Shown one piece after another: positions 44,657 through 47,049 of a stretch of 47,049 nucleotides of DNA. The position numbers and the translations under genes were made by a program. Location of the stretch: positions 1 to 47,049 of the forward strand of contig JAAXJX010000040.1 in the NCBI GenBank assembly GCA_012269595.1, given 5' to 3'. How positions within the stretch are numbered: position 1 is the stretch's first letter; each line of letters opens with the position of its first letter. This DNA comes from Planctomycetia bacterium. GTDB lineage: Bacteria; Planctomycetota; UBA8108; UBA1146. The notes under the pieces are model-generated. The model was not told where the DNA came from. It did no database searches and saw only the letters and a program-made list of their open reading frames with translations.

Positions 44657-44673
44657 TTCACCCGTTCAGTGGA

Positions 44674-44916
44674 TTAGAGCATCTTCGGCGGGTTGCAGAC
44701 ATGATCAGCAAAGGTTGATTTTTTCAGGTCCTCTGCGGACTGGATCACCTTTGCACGAATCAACTCCGCTCCCTGGGAAAACTCGCTTGCCGCACGCCCG
44801 GAAATCGAACGGGCATTCTCCAGCAGGGGATCGATGACATTTTGACGCAGCGGGTTTTCCGGCTGGGCACTCTTGGATTTCTCCGTGGAGGAATGGTCGG
44901 GGGTCTGGGTATTCAT
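44674..44916 (-). CDS. Small hypothetical protein
   Basis: 80 residues from the ATG at 44916; GAGG is 8 nt upstream. Polar N-terminal part (STEKSKSAQPENPLRQ) followed by a likely helix (GRAASEFSQGAELIRAKVIQ). It lies 69 nt after murQ on the same strand and converges with tatD. No family recognised. The ribosome site and position argue for a gene, the short length against. Confidence 0.5.
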   Translation of the reverse strand: MNTQTPDHSSTEKSKSAQPENPLRQNVIDPLLENARSISGRAASEFSQGAELIRAKVIQSAEDLKKSTFADHVCNPPKML

Positions 44917-44985
44917 GATCAAAACCTCATCTTCTTCATCTTCTGTGGACAGGGCCTGCGGCTTGATCTGTCCAAGGTGTGAAAA

Positions 44986-45951
44986 TTAGGGCTTCCCCAA
45001 CAGGGCTGCAAGTTCTTCAGGGGACAGTGAAGACCCTTTGATCGACTCCAAATGTTCTTCAATGACCCCTAAATGGCCATTTGAAGCATTTAAGACCTCT
45101 TGGGCAAAATTCAGATTGCAGGAGAGCCACCCAGTCACGATTGCAAGTCGCAAGTCGTTTTCAGCCCGTGAGATAAGTTCAATAGCACGATCATTTGACA
45201 GGTTTGTCAGGTCAGACACGATCGTCTGTGCACGTCGACCGAGTTTCTCATTGGTGACCTGCATGCGGATCATTCTGCCGCGATAGATCCAGCCGAGTCG
45301 CAACGCCCCCATCGTCGAAATCCTGTGAAGAAGACGATGCGTTGCAGTCGCTGCACCCAGGCGAGTGGATCCCGCCACTGTCTCCGAACCGGTCTCGAGA
45401 AGAAGCCGCAACCCCCGTTTGACAGGAAACCAGTCACTTCGCGGATTGCTCGTCATCAGCATCACCCTTGCGCCCCTTTGCTCCGCTTCCAACAGGCCTT
45501 CCCTGACGTAGGCAGCAGCTCCGGAGGCAGATATTCCAAGGACCAGATCGGACTCACCCACTTCACAGTCCTGAATGGCAGAACGACCTGCCAGACCATC
45601 ATCCTCTGCACCTTCCACTGCACGCGTCAATGCTTCCACCCCACCCGCAATCAACGCCCGACGACGATCCTCTTCTACGGAAAACGTGGGGCCCCACTCA
45701 GCCATTTCCAATTGGATCAGGCGGCCACTGGTTCCGGCTCCCAGGCCGATGATCCGACCAGTCCCGCCGAGTGTTTGTGCCCACCAACGGGAAGCCTCCA
45801 CTGCAGATTCCCGGCATGAAGAGAGGGCATCAGATACCTTCGACTCCTGCTCTTCGAAATGATTCCAACATGCCTCAGCACTGTTGATTTTCGAAGCACC
45901 GGGATCGACCTCCTCAGTCGGAGAATCTGGGTCATTTTGAGTGTGATTCAT
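44986..45951 (-). CDS. murQ: N-acetylmuramic acid 6-phosphate etherase
   Basis: 321 residues from the ATG at 45951 (MNHTQNDPDS), which overlaps the upstream stop by 4 nt (ATGA). A SIS domain carries GAGTSGRLIQLEMAEWGPTF and VLGISASGAAAYVREGLLEA, and VEGAEDDGLAGRSAI is also typical. It splits the lactyl ether of MurNAc-6-phosphate in cell wall recycling. No MurP transporter or AnmK kinase is in the window. The frame extends to 46029 but that part overlaps the previous gene. Confidence 0.93.
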   Translation of the reverse strand: MNHTQNDPDSPTEEVDPGASKINSAEACWNHFEEQESKVSDALSSCRESAVEASRWWAQTLGGTGRIIGLGAGTSGRLIQLEMAEWGPTFSVEEDRRRALIAGGVEALTRAVEGAEDDGLAGRSAIQDCEVGESDLVLGISASGAAAYVREGLLEAEQRGARVMLMTSNPRSDWFPVKRGLRLLLETGSETVAGSTRLGAATATHRLLHRISTMGALRLGWIYRGRMIRMQVTNEKLGRRAQTIVSDLTNLSNDRAIELISRAENDLRLAIVTGWLSCNLNFAQEVLNASNGHLGVIEEHLESIKGSSLSPEELAALLGKP

Positions 45952-46895
45952 CTGTTGGGCGTTCCCCCACCGGGGCCCTGTATACGGCGCCAGACCCTGC
46001 CGATGTCTTCGCGGATTTCTTTTTCCCAATCGGGATAGGGGAACTCCTTGAGAATCTCCTCAAGTCGGGCGGCTGCAGCGGCCAATCGATTGGATCTTTC
46101 CATTTCTCGCGCTTCGAAACGGGCTTTTTTCCAACGTTCCTCCAGTATTTCCATCAACTTCACCCTTCTCTTCAGCAGGGGTTCGTTTTCTGGAAATCTG
46201 AATCGTTCAAGACCGGCCAGAGTTCTCAAGGCTGGAGCATTTTGCACGTCTTGAACCTGCATTTGTGCTTTATCGAGGAGCTTGCCTGCAAGTTCCCTGG
46301 AACGGCGAAATCCATCACAAATTTTCGTCGTCGCACGAATCGCCTTGCGAACATTGGACGCCCTCAATTTTGAAGGTGTGAGCACCGTTCCCTTTTGCAG
46401 ATAGGGATCGAAAATCGCCACCACACTTTTTCCTCCTGAGGCACCGATCAATCGCTCCAGTAACTTGCGTGAAGCGGTCTCGGATTTACGCTGCCCAGAG
46501 TCCAGGTTCGAAGGCAGCTTCGCCCATTGCCAACCCTTATCGGTCTTGATCCATTTATCGCGGAGAAGTACCACCTCGGACAATGATTTCTTCACCGAGG
46601 AATCCTCAAGAACATTGGCCAGTTTGTCCGTGATTTCCTCGTCTGATTCCAGAGCGAGCAAAACGATCACAGGAAACAATTTTTCCAACGACTGATCCAG
46701 TGCTTGCCCAGGGCGATCCCATTGCAATTCACCTTCATCTGAAACGGCATGCAGACCCGTTACGCTAATAAAGAATAACGAGAGAAAAATCGCCGAAAGA
46801 AACGTAAGTGAGGCCACTTTCGACAGCCCGGAGAGAGGGGCAAACCGGGTCTCGGTGGAATCTCCACCACTGACGACTTGAACTTTGGGGATCAT
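45948..46895 (-). CDS. Membrane-anchored hypothetical protein coupled to murQ
   Basis: 315 residues. GGGAGG lies 5 nt before the ATG. A hydrophobic segment (about 27-49, ASLTFLSAIFLSLFFISVTG) could be a signal anchor. The following part has PVIVLLALESDEEITDKL and later KSVVAIFDPYLQKGTVLTPS, a weak echo of thioredoxin-like folds without Cys-X-X-Cys. A charged helical region (about 240-300) follows. Function unknown. The 4-nt overlap with murQ suggests joint translation, possibly in the cell envelope. Confidence 0.75.
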   Translation of the reverse strand: MIPKVQVVSGGDSTETRFAPLSGLSKVASLTFLSAIFLSLFFISVTGLHAVSDEGELQWDRPGQALDQSLEKLFPVIVLLALESDEEITDKLANVLEDSSVKKSLSEVVLLRDKWIKTDKGWQWAKLPSNLDSGQRKSETASRKLLERLIGASGGKSVVAIFDPYLQKGTVLTPSKLRASNVRKAIRATTKICDGFRRSRELAGKLLDKAQMQVQDVQNAPALRTLAGLERFRFPENEPLLKRRVKLMEILEERWKKARFEAREMERSNRLAAAAARLEEILKEFPYPDWEKEIREDIGRVWRRIQGPGGGTPNR

Positions 46896-47049
46896 GACAC
46901 CTCCCGGTTTCTGCCAAGCCGAACATCCATTTGCCCAAATGACGATTCACTCGGGAACGTATGCCGGCAGAGAGAGCAATCTAACACCCAAAACGGCCAT
47001 CAACCATGCTCCTCAAGCTCTCATCCGCTTGCCTGCAGGGGACTTCGGT

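Overview
This window is a core housekeeping region of a bacterial chromosome. Almost everything in it lies on the minus strand, so transcription runs from high to low coordinates. Its centre is one long cluster of translation and transcription genes: tRNA-Thr(UGU), tRNA-Tyr, tRNA-Gly, tRNA-Thr(GGU), tuf, tRNA-Trp, secE, nusG, rplKAJL, rpoBC, rpsL, rpsG, fusA, the complete S10 and spc gene blocks, secY, adk, map, and the alpha block rpmJ-rpsM-rpsK-rpsD-rpoA-rplQ.

The organism looks Gram-negative. There is an outer-membrane barrel protein ending in Phe, a lipoprotein with a LysM-like domain, and MEP-pathway genes (ispD, ispF). It carries zinc-binding forms of S14, S4, L36 and adenylate kinase. 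The str, S10, spc and alpha blocks are contiguous with rpoBC, and low-complexity tails sit on NusG, RpoC, S5 and L17. These traits do not point to a well-known model phylum. A lesser-known or candidate phylum, perhaps in the FCB/PVC range, is my inference, and the sequence alone does not settle it.

Layout in transcription order. At 42.6-46.9 kb are a membrane-anchored unknown protein and murQ (translationally coupled), a small unknown ORF, and a plus-strand pair (amidohydrolase-tatD). At 40.2-42.4 kb is an overlapping operon of LysM lipoprotein-dgt-ispD. At 38.5-39.9 kb is a single porin-like gene with a perfect terminator. At 36.3-38.3 kb is ispF-cysS. At 33.2-36.3 kb is the tRNA/tuf/secE/nusG block, whose tRNA order matches E. 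coli thrU-tyrU-glyT-thrT-tufB. At 20.7-32.4 kb are rplKAJL, rpoBC, rpsL and rpsG, ending at a strong terminator. At 18.4-20.45 kb is fusA alone. At 5.6-17.6 kb are S10, spc, secY, adk and map, fed by a good sigma70-type promoter and a structured leader of about 590 nt. At 1.8-5.2 kb is the alpha block with its own promoter, a leader with two competing hairpins, and a strong final terminator. At the left edge is an incomplete secreted repeat protein.

I found no mobile element, CRISPR array, prophage or defence system. The more unusual material is regulatory and structural: two leaders with hairpins (alpha and S10), hairpin-rich spacers (rplL-rpoB, tuf-tRNA-Trp), and disordered acidic or RGG extensions on four core proteins. 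rpmD is absent from its usual place, and so is infA.
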